Positions 32,618-40,764 of a DNA stretch of 64,000 nucleotides are shown here, in pieces (the stretch's first letter is position 1; every line of letters begins with the position of its first letter). The stretch is from Marinobacter sp. Arc7-DN-1 (GTDB lineage Bacteria; Pseudomonadota; Gammaproteobacteria; Pseudomonadales; Oleiphilaceae). The notes beneath the pieces were generated by a model. The model was not told the origin of the DNA and made no database searches. It saw only the letters and a program-made list of their open reading frames with translations. A program made the translations under genes and the position numbers. Where the stretch lies: positions 868,001 to 932,000 of the forward strand of contig NZ_CP031848.1 in NCBI RefSeq assembly GCF_003441595.1. Direction: 5' to 3'.

Positions 32618-33514
32618 TCAGGAATTTTCCGAGGGAATTTTCATTTCAGGAGGTTCAGAGTAGGTGTCCAGCCGCTTCAGCCAGCCCGGCAGCCAGCGTT
32701 CCCGCTCAACCGGATCTTCAGCATTCTCTGCCCTGCGGGTCAGCACTTTGCGGGCCGCCTCCCGAAATTGCTTAATGGCCGCTTCTTCCGGATCGCCGGA
32801 CATGGCCATCAGCACCTGCAACAGACCCCAGCCATCACCTTTATAACGCTCCGTCTGCGACACCCCCTCTCCTTTGAAGTTGACATAATCCATGATTGCA
32901 TACACGCCGCCGGGCGTCTGGCTCAAGGCTTCGAGGCGCTCGGTGATGTCGTCTTCCTGTTCTTCGGGAGCCGCATCAATCACCTTCTCCAGAGACATTC
33001 TGGCCCGACGAAATATAAACTCCGCCTGCATACCCTGACTGCCTGCCAGAAACTCCCTGAGCTCTGCCATTTCCGGCGAATCAACGACAGCCAGAAAGGA
33101 CTGCCTGTCGCCCCAGGGGGCGTCAAAGGGGTCGAGATCTCTCAGCCACTCGGGAATACTGACCTGACGCTGCTTCATGTACTCAACAAGAGCAGGAAAA
33201 CTTTCCACGAATCTTCCATCCACACCCTCCGGATACCAGATAAAATGTCCGATACCCAGAGATGGAAAGGCTTCCCCCTCGTTCCAGTGAACCAGACACT
33301 CGAAACGACCCGCGCACTCGTTTCGGAAAATCTGCTGACCGACCCAGTCCAGCTGAGCAGGGGTAAGCGCAAGTGATATATCTCCAGCCGGCAGATTAAC
33401 AGTCTTTGCAACCTGCCTCCCGGAATCACTTGCTGGCGCCTTTTCATCAGAACCGCAACCAGCCAAACCCAGAAGGCTGGCCACGAAGATCACTACGAGG
33501 AATTTAAAAGCCAA
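32618..33514 (-). CDS. Lysozyme-like lipoprotein of unknown function
   Basis: A 298-residue protein with a lipoprotein signal: hydrophobic FLVVIFVASLLGLAGC with cysteine at residue 20 in a good lipobox. After a linker, residues about 55-95 read IFRNECAGRFECLVHWNEGEAFPSLGIGHFIWYP. The early glutamate followed by a GIGHFIWYP stretch is reminiscent of T4-type lysozymes (E...GIGH), so a muramidase-like fold is possible. The next residue after lipidation is glycine rather than aspartate, so outer-membrane sorting is more likely than retention in the inner membrane. It has no operon partner. I do not recognise a named family; the lysozyme link is inference. Confidence 0.6.
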   Translation of the reverse strand: MAFKFLVVIFVASLLGLAGCGSDEKAPASDSGRQVAKTVNLPAGDISLALTPAQLDWVGQQIFRNECAGRFECLVHWNEGEAFPSLGIGHFIWYPEGVDGRFVESFPALVEYMKQRQVSIPEWLRDLDPFDAPWGDRQSFLAVVDSPEMAELREFLAGSQGMQAEFIFRRARMSLEKVIDAAPEEQEDDITERLEALSQTPGGVYAIMDYVNFKGEGVSQTERYKGDGWGLLQVLMAMSGDPEEAAIKQFREAARKVLTRRAENAEDPVERERWLPGWLKRLDTYSEPPEMKIPSENS

Positions 33515-33609
33515 TGGTTTGCTCCGAGCGAGTAGGTGTTAAACACAGTCAGTCAATCAATAACATACTCCGCCAGATTTCGTCAGGTCGTTATTCGTGA
33601 CGTAAAGCA

Positions 33610-33729
33610 TCAATCGGGTTCGGCATGGCTGCTTTTGTCGATGCCGCGCATTTTTGACCACTTCACCAGAGCCATCCCCGGAACAGAAACAGCCGCGCCG
33701 AACACACTCTTGATTGAAAGTCCCTTCAT
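33610..33729 (-). CDS. Small protein of 39 residues, unknown function
   Basis: ATG at 33727-33729 opens MKGLSIKSVFGAAVSVPGMA and continues to a stop at 33610-33612. A perfect AAGGAGG ribosome site lies four bases upstream (33734-33740), which is stronger than that of most large genes here. The product has a weakly hydrophobic centre (VFGAAVSVPGMALVKW) and a charged tail (KMRGIDKSSHAEPD). It may be a peripheral membrane peptide. It lies between the lipoprotein gene and the divergent potassium-channel gene, in a 315-bp space otherwise without genes. I do not recognise the family. Confidence 0.55.
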   Translation of the reverse strand: MKGLSIKSVFGAAVSVPGMALVKWSKMRGIDKSSHAEPD

Positions 33730-33828
33730 AGCCCCTCCTTCGGAGAAAGTATGTTGACGGGGAAACCCACTGCTCTCTAGAGTTTAGAGGAGTTCAGACG
33801 CCCGATAGTAAAATGGAGACTGAAAAGA

Positions 33829-34704
33829 ATGCCAACCCGCCTTGAGCCCGCAAAGCTGGGACTGCGCACCCGACTTTTCAAGCTGCTTTTTGAGTCCGAC
33901 AGCCGCGCAGCCAAGGCTTTTGATATTGGTTTGGTCCTGCTGATTTTCGTCAGTGTCGGGATTGTCATGCTCGATAGCATAGACAGCTATCACCAACGCT
34001 ATGGTGACCTGTTTTTCTATACAGAATGGTGCATTACCATTCTCTTCACAATCGAGCTGGCTCTGAGGATCTACTGTTTGCAGAAGCCATGGCTCTACCT
34101 GAAAAGCTTCTACGGCATCATCGACCTGCTGGCGATCCTGCCGTCATGGCTGACACTGATCCTGCCCGGTTTCCAGACCCTGATTATCGTTCGGATGCTC
34201 CGGGCATTGAGGCTGTTCCGGGTGCTTGACATGGTGATCCTGGAGGGAGAGAAGAGGCTCCTGCTGGATGCCATGATACGGAGCCGGCATCAGATCCTTT
34301 TGTTCCTCTTTACCGTGCTGATGGTTGTGACAATCTTTTCTTCTGTCCTCTACCTGATTGAACCCGCCGACGCCGGATTCACCAGCATTCCGACAGCGAT
34401 CTACTGGGGCATTGTTACACTGACAACGGTCGGCTACGGCGACATAACACCGGTCACCCCTCTGGGACAGTTTATATCGGTAGCGATAATGCTCACCGGC
34501 TACTCGATCATTGCACTGCCCGCGGGCATCTTCTCCGCCGAAGTGATCCGGGCCCTGCGTGAAGAGCGCTACTCCCGTGAAGCCTGCCCCGGATGCGGCA
34601 GGGATCACCATGAACAGGATGCGCGCTACTGTAAATTCTGCGGAACCTGGCTCGATGAGGACACTGTTGATCCGCGCAAAAAAACAGAAAGCCCGGCAAC
34701 ATGA
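33829..34704 (+). CDS. Voltage-gated potassium-channel-like protein with C-terminal zinc ribbon
   Basis: A 291-residue membrane protein with the six-helix layout of Kv channels. The voltage-sensor helix S4 is RMLRALRLFRVL (about residues 122-133) and the pore filter is TLTTVGYGD (about 197-205), which is potassium-selective. Helices S1-S3 occupy about 30-110 and S6 follows the filter. The soluble tail carries CPGCG...CKFCG (about 252-272), four cysteines in two pairs typical of a zinc ribbon. The tail may sense metal or redox state or aid assembly. Start at MPTRLEPAKLG; GAAAAGAATG context gives a weak ribosome site. The channel call is firm, the role is inferred. Confidence 0.88.
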   Translation: MPTRLEPAKLGLRTRLFKLLFESDSRAAKAFDIGLVLLIFVSVGIVMLDSIDSYHQRYGDLFFYTEWCITILFTIELALRIYCLQKPWLYLKSFYGIIDLLAILPSWLTLILPGFQTLIIVRMLRALRLFRVLDMVILEGEKRLLLDAMIRSRHQILLFLFTVLMVVTIFSSVLYLIEPADAGFTSIPTAIYWGIVTLTTVGYGDITPVTPLGQFISVAIMLTGYSIIALPAGIFSAEVIRALREERYSREACPGCGRDHHEQDARYCKFCGTWLDEDTVDPRKKTESPAT

Positions 34705-34720
34705 GGCTCCGGGCTTCTGT
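34678..34720 (-). terminator. Terminator of the thioesterase gene inside the channel gene's 3' end
   Basis: Read on the minus strand, ACAGAAGCCCGG and its partner CCGGGCTTTCTGT pair around a 12-base loop and are followed by seven T. The structure overlaps the last codons and stop of the convergent channel gene. Confidence 0.75.
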
Positions 34721-34737
34721 GGATCACATCGTACGCC

Positions 34738-35130
34738 TCAGTCCATCAGATGTCCGGACAGTTTTGACCTGATCTCGTCAGGAATCGGCAGGGCTTTTTC
34801 GGCTCCATAATCGAAATGAATCAAGACAGCGATGCCACGGGCAATCTGTTTGCCATTCTGCCAGGCCTCCTGAACCACGTGGAAGGAGCTGTTGCCGATT
34901 TTTCCAATCCCGGTGCGGATCTCCACCGGCATATGCCAGTAGCTCTGTGCCATCAGATCAATCTCCAGCCGGGCGATGATCAGCGGCCAGGTTTCGGCTT
35001 CCAGGGTAGGATGAAAAATCCGGAAAACCGGCGTTCTGGCCTGTTCAAACCAGACCGGCAAGGTGGTGTTGCTGATGTGCCCCAGGGCATCGGTATCGCT
35101 GAAACGTGGTTCCAGTTCAAGATGAAACAT
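34738..35130 (-). CDS. Acyl-CoA thioesterase, 4HBT hot-dog family
   Basis: A 130-residue single hot-dog-fold protein. RFSDTDALGHISNTTLPVWFEQAR (in part, residues about 9-32) is the active-site region of the 4-hydroxybenzoyl-CoA thioesterase family, with the aspartate that attacks the thioester. It should hydrolyse acyl-CoA to free acid in the cytoplasm; the substrate is unknown. I start at MFHLELEPRF (35130), since the 15 residues upstream are unlike the family. A terminator follows at 34678-34720. Confidence 0.85.
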   Translation of the reverse strand: MFHLELEPRFSDTDALGHISNTTLPVWFEQARTPVFRIFHPTLEAETWPLIIARLEIDLMAQSYWHMPVEIRTGIGKIGNSSFHVVQEAWQNGKQIARGIAVLIHFDYGAEKALPIPDEIRSKLSGHLMD

Positions 35131-35207
35131 CGTGTCTTCCCTATTTCCAAAACCGCCTACTATACACTGGCACACTGGCTACAAAGAAAGGCCCCGGTTG
35201 TGAACCT

Positions 35208-35237
35208 GGGGTCAGATGAAAGCTTTCATCTGACCCC
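35208..35237. repeat. 30-bp perfect palindrome, copy 2
   Basis: GGGGTCAGATGAAAG followed by its exact reverse complement, between the thioesterase gene and the fpr terminator. Identical to the copy at 37108-37137. Confidence 0.88.
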
Positions 35238-35249
35238 GATTTCAGCACG

Positions 35250-35277
35250 AAAAAAACCGGAGCATCACGCTCCGGCT
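35250..35277 (-). terminator. Terminator after fpr
   Basis: On the minus strand AGCCGGAGC, a short loop, and GCTCCGG are followed by a run of seven T. Confidence 0.85.
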
Positions 35278-35303
35278 TTATCAGGGCCTGTGTGATGCAC
35301 CCT

Positions 35304-36074
35304 TTACTGCTCCACAAACGCCCGCTCGATAACGTAATGCCCCATGTCACCACCCCGAGCTTCCTTGAAGCCCATGTTGTTAAGGATAGCGCAGGTGTCC
35401 TTGAGCATGCTCGGGCTGCCGCAGATCATGAACCGGTCGTTCTCCAGGTCGAACTCCGGCAGGCCGAGATCACGGGTAATCTTTCCGGTTTTCATGGCAT
35501 CCGTCAGGCGGCCCCGGTTACGAAACTCCTCACGGGTGACGGTCGGGTAATAGACAAGCTTGCCTTCGACCATTTCACCGAAGAACTCGTTTTCCGGCAG
35601 CTCTTCGATCTCCTTCTGGTAGGCGAGTTCTGACACATAGCGTACGCCGTGAGTCAGGATCACCTTGTCGAACGCCTCGTAGACTTCCGGATCCTTGATG
35701 ATGCTCATGAACGGCGCGAGCCCGGTACCGGTACTGATCAGCCAGAGATTCCTGCCCGGCAGCAGGTTGTCCAGTATCAAGGTACCGGTCGGCTTGCGGC
35801 TCACCAGGATCTCATCCCCTACCTGAATCTTCTGAAGGCGGGAGGTCAGCGGGCCGTCCTGAACCTTGATTGAGAAGAACTCCAGCTCTTCCTCGTAATT
35901 GGCACTGGCAATACTGTACGCACGCATGAGGGGTTTGCCGTCGGTTTCCAGACCGATCATGACGAAATGACCGTTCTTGAAACGAAATCCCGGGTCCCGG
36001 CTTGTGGTGAAGCTGAACAGGGTATCGTTCCAGTGGTGGACGCTGGTAACTTTCTCTTTGATCAGGTTGCTCAT
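35304..36074 (-). CDS. fpr: Ferredoxin/flavodoxin-NADP+ reductase
   Basis: A 256-residue FAD enzyme of the bacterial FPR type. The flavin motif RAYSIASANYEEELEFFSIKV (in part, about residues 50-70), the NADP site STGTGLAPFMSII and MICGSPSML are all clear, and the C-terminus ends VIERAFVEQ, close to the usual family ending. It moves electrons between NADPH and ferredoxin or flavodoxin, supporting iron-sulphur repair under oxidative stress. It is divergent from a LysR gene, the arrangement of fpr and finR in Pseudomonas, where superoxide induces fpr. Confidence 0.94.
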   Translation of the reverse strand: MSNLIKEKVTSVHHWNDTLFSFTTSRDPGFRFKNGHFVMIGLETDGKPLMRAYSIASANYEEELEFFSIKVQDGPLTSRLQKIQVGDEILVSRKPTGTLILDNLLPGRNLWLISTGTGLAPFMSIIKDPEVYEAFDKVILTHGVRYVSELAYQKEIEELPENEFFGEMVEGKLVYYPTVTREEFRNRGRLTDAMKTGKITRDLGLPEFDLENDRFMICGSPSMLKDTCAILNNMGFKEARGGDMGHYVIERAFVEQ

Positions 36075-36218
36075 GTAAACCTCTTGCCTGTTCGTTACGC
36101 TTTTTACGGCGAATGTTTCAACTTTGGATTGCGTTAAGTGTAACCCGACACTAACCTATCGGGAAAATGGGATATTCTCATAACCTTATTCGAGCGAGTC
36201 GATTTAGAGCAAAATGTT

Positions 36219-37103
36219 ATGAAATACAGTTTTCGACAACTGGAAGTCTTTCTGGCCGCGGCCCATTTCCAGAACATCACTCGCGCCGCCGAGTCGCTCG
36301 CCATGTCGCAGTCCGCAGCCAGCAGTGCGCTCAAGGAGCTGGAAAACCAGTTTGATATCCAGCTGTTTGACCGCGTTGGCAAACGCCTTCAGCTAAACGA
36401 GCTCGGTCGACTCTACCGGCCAAAAGTTGAGGCCGTCCTCGCCCAGGCAAACGAACTGGAGCGGGCGTTCAGCAAACACACGGAAGTGGGTGCCTTAAAA
36501 GTCGGCGCCACACTCACTATTGGTAACTATCTGGCTGTAGGTGTCATGGCCCAATACATGAATACCCCTACCCGGCCACGAGTCGCGCTGGAGGTTGCCA
36601 ACACGAGCACGATCGCAAGAAGGGTCAAGGATTTTGAACTGGATATCGGGCTGATTGAGGGGGAACTACAGTCGTCAGAACTGGATGTCATTCCCTGGCG
36701 GGGCGATGAACTGGTGGTTTTCTGCTCGCCCAGCCATCCCCTGGCCAGCAAAGGTTCACTCACGGACGAGGATCTGCGCGAAGCCACCTGGATTATGAGG
36801 GAACAAGGTTCCGGAACACGGCAGAGTTTTGAGCGAGGCATGCACGGTCTGCTGCCGGATCTGAACGTGCTGCTGGAGCTGGAGCACACGGAAGCCATCA
36901 AGCGCGCGGTCGAAGCGAACCTCGGTATTGGCTGCCTGTCCGACGTGGTTCTGGCCGACGCCTTCAAGCGTGGCAGTCTGGTTCCCCTGGCAGTGCCGGA
37001 GCATCGGCGCTTTGACCGGCAGTTCTACTTCATCCTGCACAAGCAGAAATACCGCAGTGCCGGGATTGATGCCTGGATTGAGCTTTGCCGGCGGCTGAGG
37101 TGA
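36219..37103 (+). CDS. LysR-family regulator, FinR-like
   Basis: A 294-residue LysR protein with an N-terminal winged helix (FRQLEVFLAAAHFQNITRAA then SQSAASSALKELENQFDIQL, residues about 5-50) and a C-terminal substrate-binding domain (about 90-290). Divergence from fpr, 144 bp apart, strongly suggests FinR, the activator of fpr in pseudomonads. The gap between them has several T-N11-A arrangements but I cannot single out one operator. The stop TGA is five bases before a 30-bp palindrome that may end the transcript. The regulator class is certain, the FinR name is inferred. Confidence 0.88.
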   Translation: MKYSFRQLEVFLAAAHFQNITRAAESLAMSQSAASSALKELENQFDIQLFDRVGKRLQLNELGRLYRPKVEAVLAQANELERAFSKHTEVGALKVGATLTIGNYLAVGVMAQYMNTPTRPRVALEVANTSTIARRVKDFELDIGLIEGELQSSELDVIPWRGDELVVFCSPSHPLASKGSLTDEDLREATWIMREQGSGTRQSFERGMHGLLPDLNVLLELEHTEAIKRAVEANLGIGCLSDVVLADAFKRGSLVPLAVPEHRRFDRQFYFILHKQKYRSAGIDAWIELCRRLR

Positions 37104-37107
37104 AGCC

Positions 37108-37137
37108 GGGGTCAGATGAAAGCTTTCATCTGACCCC
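37108..37137. repeat. 30-bp perfect palindrome, copy 3
   Basis: Same sequence as 35208-35237, between the convergent ends of the LysR gene and miaE. Here it probably acts at the 3' end of both transcripts. Confidence 0.88.
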
Positions 37138-37141
37138 AACT

Positions 37142-37747
37142 TCACCTCAACGGCCCGCTATGGAACCGGAACTCGCTGTCCGGTTCCTCGATCAGTCTCT
37201 TCTCGATCACCAGAAACTCTGCCACGCGATCATCCACCGGGCCTGCGGCGGCCTGCTGCGCCAGCTTCAGGTAATCCTGGTAGTGCCGCGCCTCGGATTT
37301 CAGCAGGCCGGTGTAGAAATCTTCCAGCTTTTCATCCAGAAAAGGCGCCAGTGCCGCGAACCGCTCGCAGGAACGCGCTTCGATAATGGCACCCACGATG
37401 AGAACATCCACCAGCCGGCCGGGATCTTCCGAGCGGACTTCCTGCCTCAGCCCGGCAGCGTAGCGAGCCGGTGTCAGATGGCAGTACTCCACGCCTCGTT
37501 TGTTCATGATCGCAAGTACCTGCTCAAAATGCCGGAGCTCTTCACGGGCCAGCCGCGACATCCTGTTCAGCAACTCAGTGTTATTCACGTACCGGTACAT
37601 CAGGCTCAGCGCAGTTGAGGCCGCCTTTTTCTCACAATGGGCATGGTCGATGAGCATCAGGTCCTGGTTGGCCAGGGCGTTGTCGATCCATTGTTGTGGT
37701 GTCCGGCACGGCAGAAAGTCGTGAATCTCTTGCAGGGCGTCGTTCAT
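37142..37747 (-). CDS. miaE: tRNA-(ms[2]io[6]A)-hydroxylase
   Basis: A 201-residue non-haem diiron monooxygenase that hydroxylates the isopentenyl group of 2-methylthio-N6-isopentenyl-A37 in tRNA. Iron ligands are visible in the DHAHCEKKAA, EELRHFEQV, EARSCERF and EARHYQDYL segments, giving the two E..H pairs of a ferritin-like four-helix bundle. The length matches MiaE of Pseudomonas (about 200). It is convergent with the LysR gene and divergent from acnB. Confidence 0.93.
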   Translation of the reverse strand: MNDALQEIHDFLPCRTPQQWIDNALANQDLMLIDHAHCEKKAASTALSLMYRYVNNTELLNRMSRLAREELRHFEQVLAIMNKRGVEYCHLTPARYAAGLRQEVRSEDPGRLVDVLIVGAIIEARSCERFAALAPFLDEKLEDFYTGLLKSEARHYQDYLKLAQQAAAGPVDDRVAEFLVIEKRLIEEPDSEFRFHSGPLR

Positions 37748-37865
37748 GGCGTCATTACGGTGGTTGATTTGCGGCCCGCGAGTATAACGCAGCTAGCAGA
37801 TTTCTCCGACCTCTGTCCAACTTAACTTTATAAGGGGTTTCCTATAGAATGCAGCGCCAGATTAA

Positions 37866-37925
37866 GGAGTCTCTGAATAAACCCTGAAACCCCATCGGTG
37901 ATTTGAGGCATTATTCAGAGGCTCC
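37866..37925 (+). promoter_or_regulatory. Long hairpin in the acnB leader
   Basis: GGAGTCTCTGAATAA (37866-37880) pairs with TTATTCAGAGGCTCC (37911-37925) over 15 positions, one of them a U-G wobble, around a 30-base loop. It lies about 76 bp before the acnB start and downstream of a plausible -10 (TATAGAAT near 37843). There is no T-run, so it is more likely a leader structure, or a small MITE-like insertion, than a terminator. Confidence 0.5.
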
Positions 37926-38001
37926 TGCGGCCTTTCCGCCAAAAACCTCCCGCCAGGCAAGAAGCCGGCGCGGGACATTCCAACTGATGAGGGTCCATAT
38001 C

Positions 38002-40596
38002 GTGTTAGAAGCCTACCGTGAACACGTTGCCGAACGTGAAGCCCTGGGTATTCCTCCCAAGCCCCTGAACGCCGAGCAGACTGCTGCTCTGGTTGAGCTG
38101 CTGAAAAACCCGCCAGTGGGTGAGGAAGAAACCCTGGTTTACCTCCTGGAAAACCGCGTTCCGCCGGGTGTGGACGAAGCCGCTTACGTAAAAGCCGCCT
38201 TCCTGTCTGCCATTGTCAAAGGTGAAGCTGCTTCTGCGCTGATCGACAAAAAGAAGGCCGTCCAGCTGCTGGGCATGATGCAGGGTGGCTACAACATCGC
38301 CACTCTGGTTGACCTTCTGGACGACAGCGAACTGGCCGGGCTGGCCGGCGAAGAACTCAAGCACACGCTGCTCATGTTTGACGCGTTCAACGACGTTAAG
38401 GAAAAGATGGACGCGGGCAACGCCGTCGCCAAGTCTGTGGTTGAATCCTGGGCCAATGCCGAATGGTTCACCAACAAGAAAAAGGTTCCCGAAAGCACCA
38501 AAATGGTGGTATTCAAGGTCACTGGCGAAACCAACACCGACGACCTGTCTCCGGCTCCGGATGCCTGGTCCCGCCCGGATATCCCGCTGCACGCCCGCGC
38601 CGCCTATAAAATGGAACGCGACGGCCTGAAGCCGGAAGAGCCCGGCGTAACTGGCCCCATGAGCCAGATCGACGACATCAAATCCAAGGGCCTGCCGGTC
38701 GCCTTCGTAGGTGACGTAGTAGGCACCGGCTCTTCCCGTAAGTCCGCCACCAACTCGGTTCTGTGGTTCTTCGGCGAGGACATCCCCGGCGTGCCGAACA
38801 AGCGTGCCGGTGGCGTCTGTATCGGCAACAAGGTTGCCCCGATCTTCTTCAACACCATGGAAGACGCCGGCGCTTTGGTATTCGAAGCCCCGGTCGACGA
38901 CATGAACATGGGCGACGTCATTGAAATCCGCCCGTACGAAGGCAAGATCCTGAACGAAGCCGGCGAGACCATCTCCGAGTTCAGGTTCAAATCCGACGTA
39001 ATCCTGGACGAAGTTCAGGCCGGCGGCCGCATCCCGCTGATCATCGGTCGTGGCCTGACCGCCAAGGCCCGTACAGCACTGGGCATGGGCGCGACTGACC
39101 TGTTCCGTCTGCCGAAGGATCCGGAAGCAGGCACCAAGGGCTTCACCCTCGGCCAGAAGATGGTCGGCAAGGCCTGTGGCCTGGAAGAAGGCAAGGGCGT
39201 TCGCCCTGGTACCTACTGCGAGCCCCACATGACCACCGTCGGCTCCCAGGACACGACTGGTCCGATGACCCGCGACGAACTCAAAGACCTGGCGTGTCTG
39301 GGCTTCCAGGCCGACCTGGTGATGCAGTCCTTCTGTCACACCGCCGCCTACCCGAAGCCGGTTGATGTGGAAATGCAGCACACCATGCCGGACTTCATCC
39401 GTACCCGGGGTGGTGTTTCCCTGCGCCCCGGCGATGGCATCATCCACTCCTGGCTGAACCGTATGCTGCTGCCGGACACCGTCGGCACCGGTGGTGACTC
39501 CCACACCCGTTTCCCGATGGGCATTTCCTTCCCGGCCGGCTCCGGCCTGGTGGCGTTTGCCGCCGCCACCGGTGTAATGCCGCTGGATATGCCGGAGTCG
39601 GTTCTGGTTCGCTTCAAGGGCGAAATGCAGCCGGGCATCACCCTGCGTGACCTGGTCCACGCCATTCCGCTGTACGGCATCAAGCAGGGCATGCTGACCG
39701 TTGAGAAGAAAGGCAAGATCAACGAATTCTCCGGCCGTATCCTGGAAATCGAAGGCCTTGAGCACCTGACCGTGGAGCAGGCGTTCGAACTGTCCGACGC
39801 TTCCGCGGAACGGTCGGCAGCCGGATGCACCATCAACCTGTCTGAAGAGTCCGTGGCCGAGTACCTGCGCTCCAACATCACCATGCTGCGCTGGATGATT
39901 GCCGAAGGTTACGGCGATCCGCGTACCCTGGAACGTCGCGCCCAGCAGATGGAAGAATGGCTGGCCGATCCGAAGCTGATGCGTGCCGACAAAGATGCCG
40001 AGTATGCTCACGTAGTGGAAATCGACCTGGCCGAGATCAAAGAGCCCATCGTGTGCTGCCCGAACGATCCGGACGATGCCCGCACCCTGTCCGAAGTGGC
40101 CGGCGACAAGGTTGACGAAGTCTTCATCGGTTCCTGCATGACCAACATTGGTCATTTCCGTGCCGCGGGTAAGCTGCTGGCACAGAACAAGGAGCCCCTG
40201 AAGACCCGCCTGTGGATGTCCCCTCCCACCAAGATGGACCAGGCTCAGCTGATGGAAGAAGGCTACTTCAACATCTACGGCACCGCCGGTGTTCGCACCG
40301 AGATGCCGGGCTGCTCCCTGTGCATGGGCAACCAGGCCCGCGTGGCGGCCAAGTCCACGGTCCTGTCCACCTCCACCCGTAACTTCCCGAACCGACTGGG
40401 TGATGGTGCCAACGTGTACCTGACCTCTGCGGAACTGGCAGCGGTTGGTGCGGTGCTTGGCAAACTCCCCTCCGCCGAGGAGTACATGGAGTACGCCAAG
40501 GATCTGAACAGCATGTCGAAAGAGATCTACAAGTATCTCAACTTCGATCAGATGGAGAACTACACCAGGAAGGCCGCCGAGGCGAACGTTGCCTGA
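38002..40596 (+). CDS. acnB: Aconitate hydratase B
   Basis: An 864-residue iron-sulphur enzyme that isomerises citrate and isocitrate; some family members also isomerise 2-methylcitrate intermediates. I start at GTG 38002 ([19 protein letters not shown]), which matches the usual N-terminus and length (E. coli 865) and has GAGGG eight bases upstream. The HEAT-like and swivel domains come first, as is typical of AcnB. Cluster cysteines are in [12 protein letters not shown] and [10 protein letters not shown]. The terminator that should follow is split: its left arm is at 40624-40638 and the right arm lies beyond the inserted island. Confidence 0.96.
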   Translation: MLEAYREHVAEREALGIPPKPLNAEQTAALVELLKNPPVGEEETLVYLLENRVPPGVDEAAYVKAAFLSAIVKGEAASALIDKKKAVQLLGMMQGGYNIATLVDLLDDSELAGLAGEELKHTLLMFDAFNDVKEKMDAGNAVAKSVVESWANAEWFTNKKKVPESTKMVVFKVTGETNTDDLSPAPDAWSRPDIPLHARAAYKMERDGLKPEEPGVTGPMSQIDDIKSKGLPVAFVGDVVGTGSSRKSATNSVLWFFGEDIPGVPNKRAGGVCIGNKVAPIFFNTMEDAGALVFEAPVDDMNMGDVIEIRPYEGKILNEAGETISEFRFKSDVILDEVQAGGRIPLIIGRGLTAKARTALGMGATDLFRLPKDPEAGTKGFTLGQKMVGKACGLEEGKGVRPGTYCEPHMTTVGSQDTTGPMTRDELKDLACLGFQADLVMQSFCHTAAYPKPVDVEMQHTMPDFIRTRGGVSLRPGDGIIHSWLNRMLLPDTVGTGGDSHTRFPMGISFPAGSGLVAFAAATGVMPLDMPESVLVRFKGEMQPGITLRDLVHAIPLYGIKQGMLTVEKKGKINEFSGRILEIEGLEHLTVEQAFELSDASAERSAAGCTINLSEESVAEYLRSNITMLRWMIAEGYGDPRTLERRAQQMEEWLADPKLMRADKDAEYAHVVEIDLAEIKEPIVCCPNDPDDARTLSEVAGDKVDEVFIGSCMTNIGHFRAAGKLLAQNKEPLKTRLWMSPPTKMDQAQLMEEGYFNIYGTAGVRTEMPGCSLCMGNQARVAAKSTVLSTSTRNFPNRLGDGANVYLTSAELAAVGAVLGKLPSAEEYMEYAKDLNSMSKEIYKYLNFDQMENYTRKAAEANVA

Positions 40597-40623
40597 GCAC
40601 TGACTTTCTCGGTTCAGCTCCAC

Positions 40624-40638
40624 AAAAAAACGCCAGCC
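40624..40638 (+). terminator. Left arm of the acnB terminator, split by the island
   Basis: AAAAAAACGCCAGCC is the exact reverse complement of GGCTGGCGTTTTTTT at 50989-51003. Brought together they form a 15-bp A/T-flanked terminator shared by convergent acnB and the tauE-like gene. The arms are now 10.35 kb apart. Confidence 0.85.
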
Positions 40639-40654
40639 TGGAGGTACGTATAGT

Positions 40655-40755
40655 GCCTTGAACGGTGTAATTTTGATAATAACCTCCTTCTTAGGGGGTT
40701 ATTTTTTGCTTGAGAATTGCACAGGGATATAGTGTAATTTATGTAATAGGTGTAA
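40655..40755. repeat. Left-end motif array of the island
   Basis: TATAGT lies just after 40648, then GTGTAA occurs at 40665-40670, 40732-40737 and 40750-40755, with ATGTAA at 40741-40746. The reverse complement TTACAC recurs at the right end, so these are probable recombinase-binding sites. The last copy lies 10 bases before gmtY and could also couple binding to gmtY control. Confidence 0.6.
40678..40707 (+). terminator. Terminator inside the island's left edge
   Basis: AATAACCTCC, loop TTCTTA, then GGGGGTTATT (one wobble) and a T6 run. It would stop acnB transcription from entering gmtY, replacing the host terminator lost by insertion. Confidence 0.7.
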
Positions 40756-40764
40756 GGAATAGAG

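Noticed and set aside
15803..37137. CRISPR array, considered because of the repeated GGGGTCAGATGAA palindromes
   Set aside because: The copies are thousands of bases apart with no regular spacers and no cas genes.
38005..40623. An 872-codon minus-strand open frame opposite acnB
   Set aside because: It mirrors AcnB codons and shows no domain; acnB is certain on the other strand.
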